41,562 nt of DNA from Bacillota bacterium (GTDB taxonomy: Bacteria; Bacillota; GCA-003054495; Carboxydocellales; JAJZSN01), in assembly GCA_021849745.1 (NCBI GenBank), contig JAJZSN010000018.1, forward strand, positions 1 to 41,562, given 5' to 3'. Position numbers and translations under genes: made by a program. Under the pieces are notes generated by a model. That model did no database searches and had not been told where the DNA came from. It worked only from the letters and a program-made list of their open reading frames with translations. This document shows positions 23,962 to 31,185 of the stretch, piece after piece; within the stretch, counting starts at the first letter, position 1, and every line of letters starts with the position of its first letter.

Positions 23962-24645
23962 ATGGTGGATTATGAGGAAATTATTCAAGGTCTTCTTAGG
24001 GCTAGGGCCGGTCAACAGGCTGTGTCAGCTGAAAGGGTTTATTTTACCAAAACTGATCGGGGGGTTGATCCCAAAAGAGAGAACCCCTTTAAGTACTGGC
24101 CCGGCACGGTGCCGGTATTACTTTCCGTACCTTACTCCGTTAGATATCTAAAAAATAGAAAGATTATGAAATCAGCGGAATTTACCGGATCTTTAGGTTA
24201 TTTAACGGGGGAGATGTCAGGATGTCATGTTTTAGCGGTAAGCAAGTTTTATCGGGGTGACCCGGAAAGTGACTTTCCATGTATTTACAAAAGCTTTATG
24301 GGCGAAATATGCAGGAAGAATCAGATTAATCTCGTATTAAATTTACAAGGGTTAACAAGAGATTCCCAGTTTGATGTGGATTTGGCAGTTATTTCAATGG
24401 TTAGCAAAGGGGAGAAGGTGGTTAAGGTATTAGTACGTAGTTTAGAGGGATGTGGGCTGACCGGTTTAGCAATTAATCAACTTCGGCCCGAACCGGGTTC
24501 GGTAGCCCATTTTGTATCATCGGATTTGGGCTTGACGGTGGTACAAGTCAGGGTTAATCGGAAATACAGAGTGCCCAACCAGAATCATCATGGGTTTTGC
24601 CGGGCGCTGGCTGCTTTGGTTACGGGTATTAAAGATCTAAAATAA
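23962..24645 (+). CDS. N-formylglutamate-amidohydrolase-like protein, probably not catalytic
   Basis: 227 residues, soluble. Its layout follows the N-formylglutamate amidohydrolase fold: 'VPVLLSVPYSVRY' where the family has a VPHSG-type metal-binding loop, 'TGSLGYLTGEMSGCHVLAVS', 'DFPCIYKSFMGEIC', then 'INLVLNLQGL' where the family has DLHG. The His of both motifs is replaced (Tyr and Gln), so the usual zinc site is missing. 'NHHGFCRALAALV' near the end resembles the closing family helix. AAGGAG lies before ATG 23962. The assignment rests on motif order only; the protein may instead be a family not known to me. No functional link to neighbours is visible. Confidence 0.45.
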   Translation: MVDYEEIIQGLLRARAGQQAVSAERVYFTKTDRGVDPKRENPFKYWPGTVPVLLSVPYSVRYLKNRKIMKSAEFTGSLGYLTGEMSGCHVLAVSKFYRGDPESDFPCIYKSFMGEICRKNQINLVLNLQGLTRDSQFDVDLAVISMVSKGEKVVKVLVRSLEGCGLTGLAINQLRPEPGSVAHFVSSDLGLTVVQVRVNRKYRVPNQNHHGFCRALAALVTGIKDLK

Positions 24646-24747
24646 TAATCTAAATTACCGTGAATAACATGAAAGATTTATTGGTAATATAAATTATGGT
24701 TAATTTTGTATGATATTCTAATTCCTTGAAAGGGATGATGCTAGTTG

Positions 24748-25176
24748 ATGGAGCAAGAAAACAATAAAAAAATTAACGACAAATCCCTGAACATAACTGA
24801 ATTAATTGCCTCTTTAAAAGATAAGAAGGAACTGGTCAGGGCTGAAGCCGCTTTTGCTTTGGGTGAACTGCAGGCCACCGAAGCTATTCCTTACCTGGAA
24901 AATGCCCTTAAAGTCGAGAATCGCAAAAGGGCTAGGTTGGATATGTATTTTGCTTTATGCAAAGTTGGCAAAGAAACAGATTTAGCGCCTTTGCTTCACA
25001 TGCTCAAGGCCAAACCTCCGGCAACTCGTAAAGAAGCGGCCGATCGCTTGGTTCGTCTGGCCAATAAAGGAAACAGGCAGGATATTAAAGCGGCTTTGGA
25101 ATATGCCTTGGTTAAAGAAGAAGATCAGGAATTAATAGAAGAGTTGCAAAAAGGAATATCTGCCCTAAGTAATTAG
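24748..25176 (+). CDS. HEAT-repeat protein
   Basis: 142 residues made of about three HEAT/PBS-lyase-type repeats: 'VRAEAAFALGELQATEAIPY' followed by 'LENAL', then 'KRARLDMYFALCKVGKETDL', then 'RKEAADRLVRLA'. Such alpha-solenoids bind other proteins. The first 20 residues are Lys/Asn-rich. I use ATG 24748, directly behind the in-frame TTG 24745; GAAAGGGA lies 12 bases upstream. No signal peptide is present, so it is cytoplasmic. It stands alone and its partner cannot be predicted. Confidence 0.75.
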   Translation: MEQENNKKINDKSLNITELIASLKDKKELVRAEAAFALGELQATEAIPYLENALKVENRKRARLDMYFALCKVGKETDLAPLLHMLKAKPPATRKEAADRLVRLANKGNRQDIKAALEYALVKEEDQELIEELQKGISALSN

Positions 25177-25266
25177 GTTTAGAGGCGGATAAATATTATC
25201 ATCGTATAAATTTCCAAACTCCTTCATATGGTTTATTAATTAAATTTGATAAACCAGGAGGGTGAC

Positions 25267-26205
25267 ATGAAGGAGCAACAAAAATCAAGATGGCGTAGCC
25301 CGGAAATAATCAGGGCCGCCATTTTTTCGAGCCTAATTATGGGGCTCATTTTGCTGGTAGGAGGGGTTGAGGCGGGTGAAGGGACAAAAATAATCATCAA
25401 TAAGCAAACTAACCAACTGGCCTTTTATCAAGGTGGTCAACTAACCAGGGTATTGGCCGTGGCTACCGGGAAAAAACCTGAATATACCCCGGAAGGTAAT
25501 TTCAAAGTGGTAAAAAAGTTGGTCAATCCCTATTACAGCAGGGGTAGGATTAAAGGGGGCAGTCCTCGTAATCCCTTGGGAGCTAGATGGTTAGGTCTTA
25601 GCGTAGGGAAAACCGGAGGGTCTGTTTATGGGATTCATGGTAATAACAAGCCTTCCTCTATCGGTACTTATGCTTCAGCAGGTTGTGTAAGGATGTATAA
25701 CCAGGAGGTTATTTGGCTTTATGACCGGGTTCCTATAGGAACTGCGGTAGAGATTATGAAGGGCTCTTGGGATTTGCCGGTGGGAATCTATGGGGTGGTA
25801 GAAAATAAGATATCTGTATTAATTAACGGCCAGCCCCTGAAGTTGGCTCCCGGAGAAGACCTTTTCAGCATCGGTGGTCTGACTATGGCCCCTGTAACAT
25901 CTCTGGTTGGGGCTTTGGGGGGTGAGGTTACCTTCGACAAAAAGACCAATACCCTGACCATGGACGTCAATAAAACCAGAATTACTGCTCGTCCGGGCAG
26001 CAGCCAAGGGCTGATAGGTGAACGGAAGCAAGAGGTTAAACCGGCTCCTTTTTATCGTCGCAATACAATTTATATGCCTTTACGTTGGTTAATTGAGGGA
26101 TTCGGGGCCAAAGTGACCTGGGATTCGATGCGGAAGGCGGCTATCATTGATAATTTATCCGAAGAAGAACAAGTATTACCTGTAGTAGAGGGGCAATATA
26201 ATTAA
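25267..26205 (+). CDS. L,D-transpeptidase (YkuD) with C-terminal copper-amine-oxidase-like domain
   Basis: 312 residues. A membrane anchor or uncleaved signal spans about residues 16-34. The YkuD domain (about 40-170) has the complete active site: His124 in 'VYGIHGNN' and the 'SAGCVRM' motif with Ser138 and nucleophile Cys140. It would form 3-3 crosslinks in peptidoglycan or trim it, outside the membrane. Residues about 190-300 are a copper-amine-oxidase N-terminal-like domain ('NTIYMPLRWLIEGFGAKVTW'), a common wall-protein module. ATG 25267 follows CCAGGAGGG, which excludes the longer TTG start at 25246. A terminator follows 45 bases after the stop. Confidence 0.88.
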   Translation: MKEQQKSRWRSPEIIRAAIFSSLIMGLILLVGGVEAGEGTKIIINKQTNQLAFYQGGQLTRVLAVATGKKPEYTPEGNFKVVKKLVNPYYSRGRIKGGSPRNPLGARWLGLSVGKTGGSVYGIHGNNKPSSIGTYASAGCVRMYNQEVIWLYDRVPIGTAVEIMKGSWDLPVGIYGVVENKISVLINGQPLKLAPGEDLFSIGGLTMAPVTSLVGALGGEVTFDKKTNTLTMDVNKTRITARPGSSQGLIGERKQEVKPAPFYRRNTIYMPLRWLIEGFGAKVTWDSMRKAAIIDNLSEEEQVLPVVEGQYN

Positions 26206-26250
26206 AATGTCATGGAAAATCAAACCAATTAAAATTATAGTGATAAAGTC

Positions 26251-26277
26251 AACAAGCCTTTATGGGCTTGTTTTTTT
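26251..26277 (+). terminator. Rho-independent terminator after the L,D-transpeptidase gene
   Basis: AACAAGCC (26251-26258) pairs with GGCTTGTT (26265-26272), followed by a run of T to 26277. Confidence 0.88.
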
Positions 26278-26331
26278 ATGGTTTTGGGGAGGTAATTGTC
26301 ATCCACAATTATCCAATAAAATTACAAATTA

Positions 26332-26385
26332 TACATTCAGAGTAAAACATTACATTCAGTTCAAGACAGGGAACTTTGCTATAAT
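26332..26385 (+). promoter_or_regulatory. Direct repeats and -10 box upstream of the dodecaheme cytochrome
   Basis: TACATTCAG occurs twice, at 26332-26340 and 26351-26359, a 19-bp period (close to two helical turns). TATAAT follows at 26380-26385 with a typical but weakly matched -35 region overlapping the second repeat. This looks like a tandem activator site over a promoter; the regulator is unknown. Confidence 0.45.
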
Positions 26386-26492
26386 GTCGAATAGTGACAT
26401 ACAAAGAGATAATGTTCCGGTTTTCACAAAAGATCAAGACGATACCATCTCCATTTAACAGTCCTAGTGTAAATTAGAATGGGGTGGTTAAC

Positions 26493-27596
26493 ATGAAGTT
26501 ACTAGGATTGGATTTCCGCACTACCGAAGGTAAGTTGAAAGTTTTTATTTTGGTAGCAGGCTTAATGGTTTTCATCGGAGCAGCTTCGGTGGGTGCCATA
26601 AAGGTGACCAGTACGCCCCAATTTTGTTCCACTTGTCACGAGATGGCCCCGGAATATGTGACTTGGGCCGCTTCGGCCCATAATACCATAAGTTGTACCA
26701 GTTGTCACATAGAACCCGGTGCAATTAATTTCGTAAAACACAAGATGGGCGCTATGAAGCAGGTGTACAAGCATGTCACTAAGAGTTACGTGACCCCTAT
26801 TGAATTACCGGAACCTATCAAAAACGAAGTATGTCTTGAATGTCACAGTAATTTCCGCCGGGTCACCCCCACTGGGGATATCATCTTTCCCCACCAGAAG
26901 CACGTAGCCGAAAAACTGGAATGTGTAGAGTGTCATGCCGGGGTGGTTCACGGCAATATCGAAAAGCGGGGTTTCACCACCGCTACCGATTTCGCCAAGT
27001 GGACTGAAGGAGTGGGCCGGGCCCACATGAAGCCTCAATTCACCAGCACAGGGATGGACAAGTGTATCGAGTGCCATGAAGTTAAAGACGTGGCCGTGAC
27101 ATGTAACACCTGTCACAAGGAACTGATTCGTCCGCCTTCCCATCAACCGGCGGCGTGGAAACAGAACCACGGACAGGAGGCCCGGGATAATTTCCTGGCT
27201 TGTGACAAATGTCACTCCAAAACCGGAACATGGGTAATGAATTCTCGGGATCCTGGAGTTCAAGGCTATATCAAGAATAACTCTTTTTGTCTGGAGTGTC
27301 ATGCCAAGAACAAGCCTCCCGGTCATACGGTGGACTGGCGTAATAGCCATGGCACCAAAGCCAAGGAAAACAAAGCCGGGTGTCTGGCTTGTCACCAGGA
27401 GAACCGGATTCCTGACTCGGCCCAAGGCATTGTTGCTAAATCCTCTTGTGCCAATTGTCACAGCAGGCCAATGCATCAGGGAGTAAAAGCGCAAAACAAA
27501 CATCCTTTCCCTATTAACGGACAACCCATCGGCAAAAGCTGCATGACCTGTCACCCACAAAACCTGTGTAATACCTGCCACTATATCGGAAAGTAG
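26493..27596 (+). CDS. Membrane-anchored dodecaheme c-type cytochrome (NapC/NirT-like N-terminus)
   Basis: 367 residues. One N-terminal helix (about 18-40) anchors the protein, with the rest outside. It contains twelve CXXCH heme sites, in order CSTCH, CTSCH, CLECH, CVECH, CIECH, CNTCH, CDKCH, CLECH, CLACH, CANCH, CMTCH, CNTCH. The start 'TPQFCSTCHEM' just after the helix, with the next CXXCH about 25 residues on, is like NapC/NirT/NrfH quinol oxidases, which normally carry four hemes; here eight more are added. I infer that it takes electrons from menaquinol and passes them outward. ATG 26493 follows GGGGTGG. First gene of a four-gene cytochrome locus. Confidence 0.88.
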   Translation: MKLLGLDFRTTEGKLKVFILVAGLMVFIGAASVGAIKVTSTPQFCSTCHEMAPEYVTWAASAHNTISCTSCHIEPGAINFVKHKMGAMKQVYKHVTKSYVTPIELPEPIKNEVCLECHSNFRRVTPTGDIIFPHQKHVAEKLECVECHAGVVHGNIEKRGFTTATDFAKWTEGVGRAHMKPQFTSTGMDKCIECHEVKDVAVTCNTCHKELIRPPSHQPAAWKQNHGQEARDNFLACDKCHSKTGTWVMNSRDPGVQGYIKNNSFCLECHAKNKPPGHTVDWRNSHGTKAKENKAGCLACHQENRIPDSAQGIVAKSSCANCHSRPMHQGVKAQNKHPFPINGQPIGKSCMTCHPQNLCNTCHYIGK

Positions 27597-27659
27597 CCCT
27601 TCTGCCCGACTTTTGCTTGATAGGCATGTACCAATTTTTCACTAAAAGGAGTGAGTGTT

Positions 27660-28313
27660 ATGGCAGAATTGACTCAACAAGTTACTCAACCCAAGACTGT
27701 AAAGCCTCTAACCGGGGTGCTGATTATTGTAATGTCTTTGCTTTTCTTTGCTGGGGTCGGTGTGGCTGTGGGTAAATTCTTCTTCTGGGATAACTACCAG
27801 AAGATATCCAGGGCCGACGCCATCTTAGCCCAAAACCAGGAGCGAGTTCAGGCAGACCCAAAGAATCCTAACAAACTAGCCGACTTAGGTTGGGCTTATT
27901 TCCAAAAGCAAGATTACGAAAAGGCTATCGCCACTTACAAAGAAGTTCTCAAGTATGATGATAACCACTTCACTGCCAAAGTTAACCTGGGACTTGCTTA
28001 CCTCTCCATGGAAAAATACGATCGGGCCGAGGATTACCTGAAACAGGCTTTGAAAATAGTACCTAAATCTGATTTGGCCCATACCAACCTAGGGATTGTT
28101 TATCTTAAAAAAGGTCAATACAAAGAAGCTAAACAGGAGTTGGACTTGGCTTATCGCCTCAACCCCGGTTCAGCAGATATTCTTTACTACCTGGGTCAAG
28201 CCAGTGAGAAATTGGGTAATAAAGATGAAGCCAAGTATATGTACAAAGAAGCCCTCAGTTTGGATCCCAAATTTTCTAAGGCTACCGATGCCCTGACAAA
28301 GCTAGGCTCATAA
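27660..28313 (+). CDS. Membrane-anchored TPR protein
   Basis: 217 residues. A single helix at about 18-42 ('VLIIVMSLLFFAGVGVAVG') anchors the protein. Residues about 75-215 are four TPR units ('LADLGWAYFQKQDYEKAIAT', 'AKVNLGLAYLSMEKYDRAED', 'AHTNLGIVYLKKGQYKEAK', 'ILYYLGQASEKLGNKDEAKY'). The TPR part is probably outside, like the cytochromes' heme domains. TPR anchors of this kind assist assembly of c-type cytochromes or multi-protein surface machines. I use ATG 27660 behind AAGGAG rather than GTG 27651. It lies 63 bases after the dodecaheme gene. Confidence 0.85.
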   Translation: MAELTQQVTQPKTVKPLTGVLIIVMSLLFFAGVGVAVGKFFFWDNYQKISRADAILAQNQERVQADPKNPNKLADLGWAYFQKQDYEKAIATYKEVLKYDDNHFTAKVNLGLAYLSMEKYDRAEDYLKQALKIVPKSDLAHTNLGIVYLKKGQYKEAKQELDLAYRLNPGSADILYYLGQASEKLGNKDEAKYMYKEALSLDPKFSKATDALTKLGS

Positions 28314-28330
28314 TTTAACTGCTAGAAAGT

Positions 28331-28361
28331 GAGGTGAAGCCGGCGAGGGCCGGCGGGGCCA
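28331..28361 (+). promoter_or_regulatory. Hairpin-bridged ribosome binding site of the NHL gene
   Basis: The only Shine-Dalgarno-like sequence, GAGGTGA (28331-28337), lies 24 bases from ATG 28362. Between them GCCGGC-GAGG-GCCGGC (28339-28354) can fold into a 6-bp all-GC stem with a 4-base loop. Folding removes 16 bases and leaves 8, the ideal distance. The in-frame upstream GTG at 28329 runs into TGA two codons later, so no earlier start is possible. Confidence 0.55.
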
Positions 28362-29345
28362 ATGCAAAATATCCAAAATACCGGTTGGACTCTAGGGCAA
28401 ATCAAGAAATACGTGGGTATAAGTTTTCTTCTTGTAAGTGTTTTGTTCACCTATCTCTATGTTGCTAAAACCAATCCGGTTGGCTTTGTAAATAATAATC
28501 TTCCATTTAGTTTGAATAACACTGAACAACCTCGATTCCTTTTTGCTATCTATGGTTCAGGGATGAACGGAGGCTTTAGTAAGCCCATGGAAGTAACGGT
28601 AGCCGGGAGCAGGATTTATGTTACCGATACCGGCAATAAGCGAGTTCAGATTTTTGATCGAGATGGTAACTCGGTGAACCAGTTTGGTAAAGCTGGGTCT
28701 AAACCCGGAGAGTTCGATTTTCCTTATGGTATCGCTGTAGATGGGTCAGGTCGTGTCTATGTTTCCGATATGAACAATGGCAATATTTCGGTTTTTGATA
28801 GCAAGGGTTCCTTTATAAAAACCTTCGCTGATAAGAAATTAATCAATAGGCCAGGTGGTATGTATTTGGCCGGAAACAAATTGTATGTCGCTGATATAGG
28901 TGACGCTAAGGTCAAGGTTTTTGATCTGGCAGGCAAGAAATTGCTGGAATTCGGCAAGTCCGGTACAGGCAGGGGCGAATTAAATTCACCTAATGGGGTT
29001 TCTGTTGATGGTAACAGGGTTTATGTAGCCGATTCCGGTAATGACAGGGTGCAGATTTTTGATACAGACGGTAAGTATTTGGCTACCATGGGTAAAGACG
29101 CTAAAACCTCAATGTTTGTTAATCCCAGGGGTATTGGGGTATCCGGAGGTAAGGTTTTCGTAGCCAGTAAGGTTACTAACTATATGGTGGCCCTGGACAA
29201 GCAAGGCAAGAAACTCTTTGCCTGGGGTGGCATGGGTCAGGAAGATGGGAAATTTGCTCTCCCTAACGGTCTTTTTGTAGATAGTGACGGTCGAATATAT
29301 ATTGCTGATTCTGTTAACCAGCGGGTAGTGGTATACCAAAACTAG
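28362..29345 (+). CDS. Membrane-anchored NHL-repeat beta-propeller protein
   Basis: 327 residues. One helix at about 19-37 ('ISFLLVSVLFTYLYVAK') anchors it. The rest is about six NHL repeats, each with 'P-GI-V---G-VYV-D--N-RV-VFD--GK', for example 'SPNGVSVDGNRVYVADSGND'. NHL propellers bind other proteins or peptides. Genes for NHL-repeat proteins accompany outer cytochrome genes in metal-reducing bacteria, such as next to Geobacter omcS, so a role in assembling or docking the neighbouring cytochromes is reasonable but unproven. The start depends on a hairpin-spaced ribosome binding site. Third gene of the cytochrome locus. Confidence 0.88.
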   Translation: MQNIQNTGWTLGQIKKYVGISFLLVSVLFTYLYVAKTNPVGFVNNNLPFSLNNTEQPRFLFAIYGSGMNGGFSKPMEVTVAGSRIYVTDTGNKRVQIFDRDGNSVNQFGKAGSKPGEFDFPYGIAVDGSGRVYVSDMNNGNISVFDSKGSFIKTFADKKLINRPGGMYLAGNKLYVADIGDAKVKVFDLAGKKLLEFGKSGTGRGELNSPNGVSVDGNRVYVADSGNDRVQIFDTDGKYLATMGKDAKTSMFVNPRGIGVSGGKVFVASKVTNYMVALDKQGKKLFAWGGMGQEDGKFALPNGLFVDSDGRIYIADSVNQRVVVYQN

Positions 29346-29362
29346 CTTCGGTGGTTATAGGT

Positions 29363-29391
29363 GGGCATTCGGATAACCCTCCGAATGTCCC
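29363..29391 (+). terminator. Hairpin between the NHL and hexaheme genes
   Basis: GGGCATTCGGA (29363-29373) pairs with TCCGAATGTCCC (29380-29391) with one bulged base. The T-run is missing, so it may be a weak terminator or a processing/stability hairpin separating expression of the hexaheme gene from the genes before it. Confidence 0.5.
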
Positions 29392-29504
29392 CTTCAAACC
29401 GGTTGGTTCTCAAATAATATCAAGGGGGGATGGCACCAAACTGTTCATTGGAGAACTAACTGACCATAATATTTTTCTTACATTATGAAGGGGGAAAAAA
29501 GAGC

Positions 29505-30785
29505 ATGTCGTACAAAAGAATCAGTTTAATCCTGGCCCTGTCTCTGGCTTTCGTTCTAGCTTTCGCTGCTACCGCTTTGGCCGCTCAAAACAGTGATCCC
29601 GCCTCGGTAAAAGGTGATACTTACTCAGATTACCTGGCTACCCCCAAGAATACCACCAATGGTTATCCCAATGGAATCTACCTGCAGGATCAGAATAACG
29701 ATGGTGTGGTAGATGATATCCACTCTAATTATCAGCGTAACACCGATGCCTGTGCCTCCTGCCACGCAACTCACACCGGTGTCGGCGCCTCCTTGCTTCA
29801 ATGGGCTACCGTGACCGAAACCTGTAATGCTTGTCACGATGGAACCATCGCTTCCACCTACGATGTAATGAACGGTCAAATTGCCGCTACCGGTAAGCGG
29901 ACCTTCGGTGGTGTTTTCATGGAAGCTGTAGCTGAAGGAACTAACTCTCTATCCCGTCACAGCGTAGGGACCGTAAACATCAATGCCGCTCCTGGTGGTG
30001 CCGGTGCCTCTGCTACCTCTGATGCTAATGGCTCTAAATGGGATAAGCAGTTCGAGTGTACTTCTTGTCACACTCCCCACGGTCAAGGTGGTAACTTCCG
30101 GATTCTTAGCCCAGATGTTAACGGTCTGGCTATGTTAAGCAAGAAAACCAGTGTTGCTTTGACTACTTATGACAACCTGGTATTCACTGCCCCTGATACC
30201 AACTGGATTGCTGGTTATCCATACAGTGTTTCCACTAAGATTTATGTAAACGGAGTAGCTGCTTCCTCCACCACTTATACCATTGATTACAAAAACGGTA
30301 AGGTTACCTTTAATGCGACTCAGACCGGTGCTGTAACTGCTGATTATGTACCTTCTGTCAAAGTTACTGCCACTGTGACCGGTAAATTGACTGCTGCTGA
30401 GGCGGTAAACTATGGAGAAGGTTTTAATAAGTTCTGCGGTGCTTGTCATACTGATTATGCCAATGCTAATATTGCAAATGCAGGTGAGACTCTGACCGGA
30501 ACTTATAAAGAAGCTTATCGTCACCGGGTTGGCTACCAGTATAGCTCCAATAAAGCCGGTCTTAAGTTCGGGGCTAGTGGCGCTATTACTAGAGAAGTTA
30601 ACTGTATGACTTGTCACGTTGCCCACGGTACCGACCAGCAGTGGTGGACCGATTGGAAAACTACTTCCGGTTGGTTGGGTAATGTATCTGGTGAGAATGC
30701 CGGATCTTCCGCTCTGAAGCGTCTGCCTAACATGAGTACTTGTGAAGCTTGTCACGCTAAGGGTGCCGGAAATTATAGCTATTAA
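29505..30785 (+). CDS. Secreted hexaheme c-type cytochrome, possible filament-forming type
   Basis: 426 residues. A signal peptide is cut near residue 26 ('FAATALA'), with no lipobox and no other membrane helix, so the protein is secreted or wall-bound. It has six CXXCH sites: CASCH, CNACH, CTSCH, CGACH, CMTCH, CEACH. There are exactly six other histidines (in IHSN, CHATH, RHSVG, CHTPH, RHRVG, CHVAH), enough to give every heme a second His ligand. A beta-rich insert of about 90 residues ('STKIYVNGVAASSTTYTIDY') splits hemes 3 and 4. Asn/Ser/Thr/Gly-rich composition fits a surface protein. AAGGGGGA precedes ATG 29505. Heme number and size recall the OmcS class; sequence similarity to it is not evident by eye. 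Confidence 0.88.
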   Translation: MSYKRISLILALSLAFVLAFAATALAAQNSDPASVKGDTYSDYLATPKNTTNGYPNGIYLQDQNNDGVVDDIHSNYQRNTDACASCHATHTGVGASLLQWATVTETCNACHDGTIASTYDVMNGQIAATGKRTFGGVFMEAVAEGTNSLSRHSVGTVNINAAPGGAGASATSDANGSKWDKQFECTSCHTPHGQGGNFRILSPDVNGLAMLSKKTSVALTTYDNLVFTAPDTNWIAGYPYSVSTKIYVNGVAASSTTYTIDYKNGKVTFNATQTGAVTADYVPSVKVTATVTGKLTAAEAVNYGEGFNKFCGACHTDYANANIANAGETLTGTYKEAYRHRVGYQYSSNKAGLKFGASGAITREVNCMTCHVAHGTDQQWWTDWKTTSGWLGNVSGENAGSSALKRLPNMSTCEACHAKGAGNYSY

Positions 30786-30844
30786 GAAGTCTTCAGTCTT
30801 CAGTCGTCAGCAGTGATGGCTGGTCTGGGGGGTGAAAACAAGGG

Positions 30845-30867
30845 AGCGGCCTGAGGGCCGCTTCTTT
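30845..30867 (+). terminator. Rho-independent terminator after the hexaheme gene
   Basis: AGCGGCC (30845-30851) pairs with GGCCGCT (30856-30862), followed by TCTTT. It ends the cytochrome locus. Confidence 0.75.
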
Positions 30868-30912
30868 GCGTTTAATAGCCGGGTTCGGTTTCCGGTGAAT
30901 CTGTTTCTTTTA

Positions 30913-30928
30913 TATACATTTTTGTATA
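30913..30928. promoter_or_regulatory. Palindrome, possible enhancer-binding site
   Basis: TATACA-TTTT-TGTATA is a perfect inverted repeat with 6-bp arms, followed by a second near-copy of the half-site. It lies about 100 bases upstream of the sigma-54 promoter at 31025-31040, the usual distance of enhancer-binding protein sites. AT-rich palindromes also arise by chance. Confidence 0.35.
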
Positions 30929-30967
30929 CATTTTTATATAAAAAAATCTCACAAAGTAAATTTTAAT

Positions 30968-31000
30968 AAAAAACCCCTGAGGCCACTCCGGGGTTTTTTT
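30968..31000. terminator. Strong terminator, usable in both directions
   Basis: AAAAAACCCC (30968-30977) pairs with GGGGTTTTTT (30990-30999) around a 12-base loop. With the terminator at 30845 it insulates the fatty-acid operon from the cytochrome locus. The 400-base gap 30786-31185 holds these two terminators, the palindrome and the sigma-54 promoter, and no gene. Confidence 0.8.
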
Positions 31001-31024
31001 ATTGCTCTCGTGGGCTTGGTATAG

Positions 31025-31040
31025 TGGCATACATTTTGCA
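31025..31040 (+). promoter_or_regulatory. Sigma-54 (RpoN) promoter of the acyl-CoA operon
   Basis: TGGCAT-ACATT-TTGCA matches the -24/-12 consensus TGGCAC-N5-TTGCW at 10 of 11 positions, and the GG (31026-31027) and GC (31038-31039) are exactly 10 bases apart. The first gene starts about 145 bases downstream. Such promoters need an ATP-driven enhancer-binding protein; its gene is not in the window. Confidence 0.75.
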
Positions 31041-31185
31041 ATATTAAAAAATACTCGAAATTTTACCCTTTAAAATTGTTTAGAAGGTGGAGGGGGGAAG
31101 CATCTGATAACATTTTAATTTTATATTACGGAGGAGGGCAAAGCAGTTAATGTAAATAACAAAATGAAATGGAGGGGAGTAGGTT

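Noticed and set aside
26805..27581. 258-codon minus-strand frame across the dodecaheme cytochrome
   Set aside because: It is the mirror of the repeated CXXCH coding pattern, has no ribosome binding site and its product has no sensible motif.
29430..29445. TGGCAC before the hexaheme gene as a sigma-54 promoter
   Set aside because: The -12 element (TTGC) is absent at the required spacing.
30135..30755. 206-codon minus-strand frame inside the hexaheme cytochrome gene
   Set aside because: Shadow of the real gene; Ser/Thr/Ile-rich translation without domain features or start signal.
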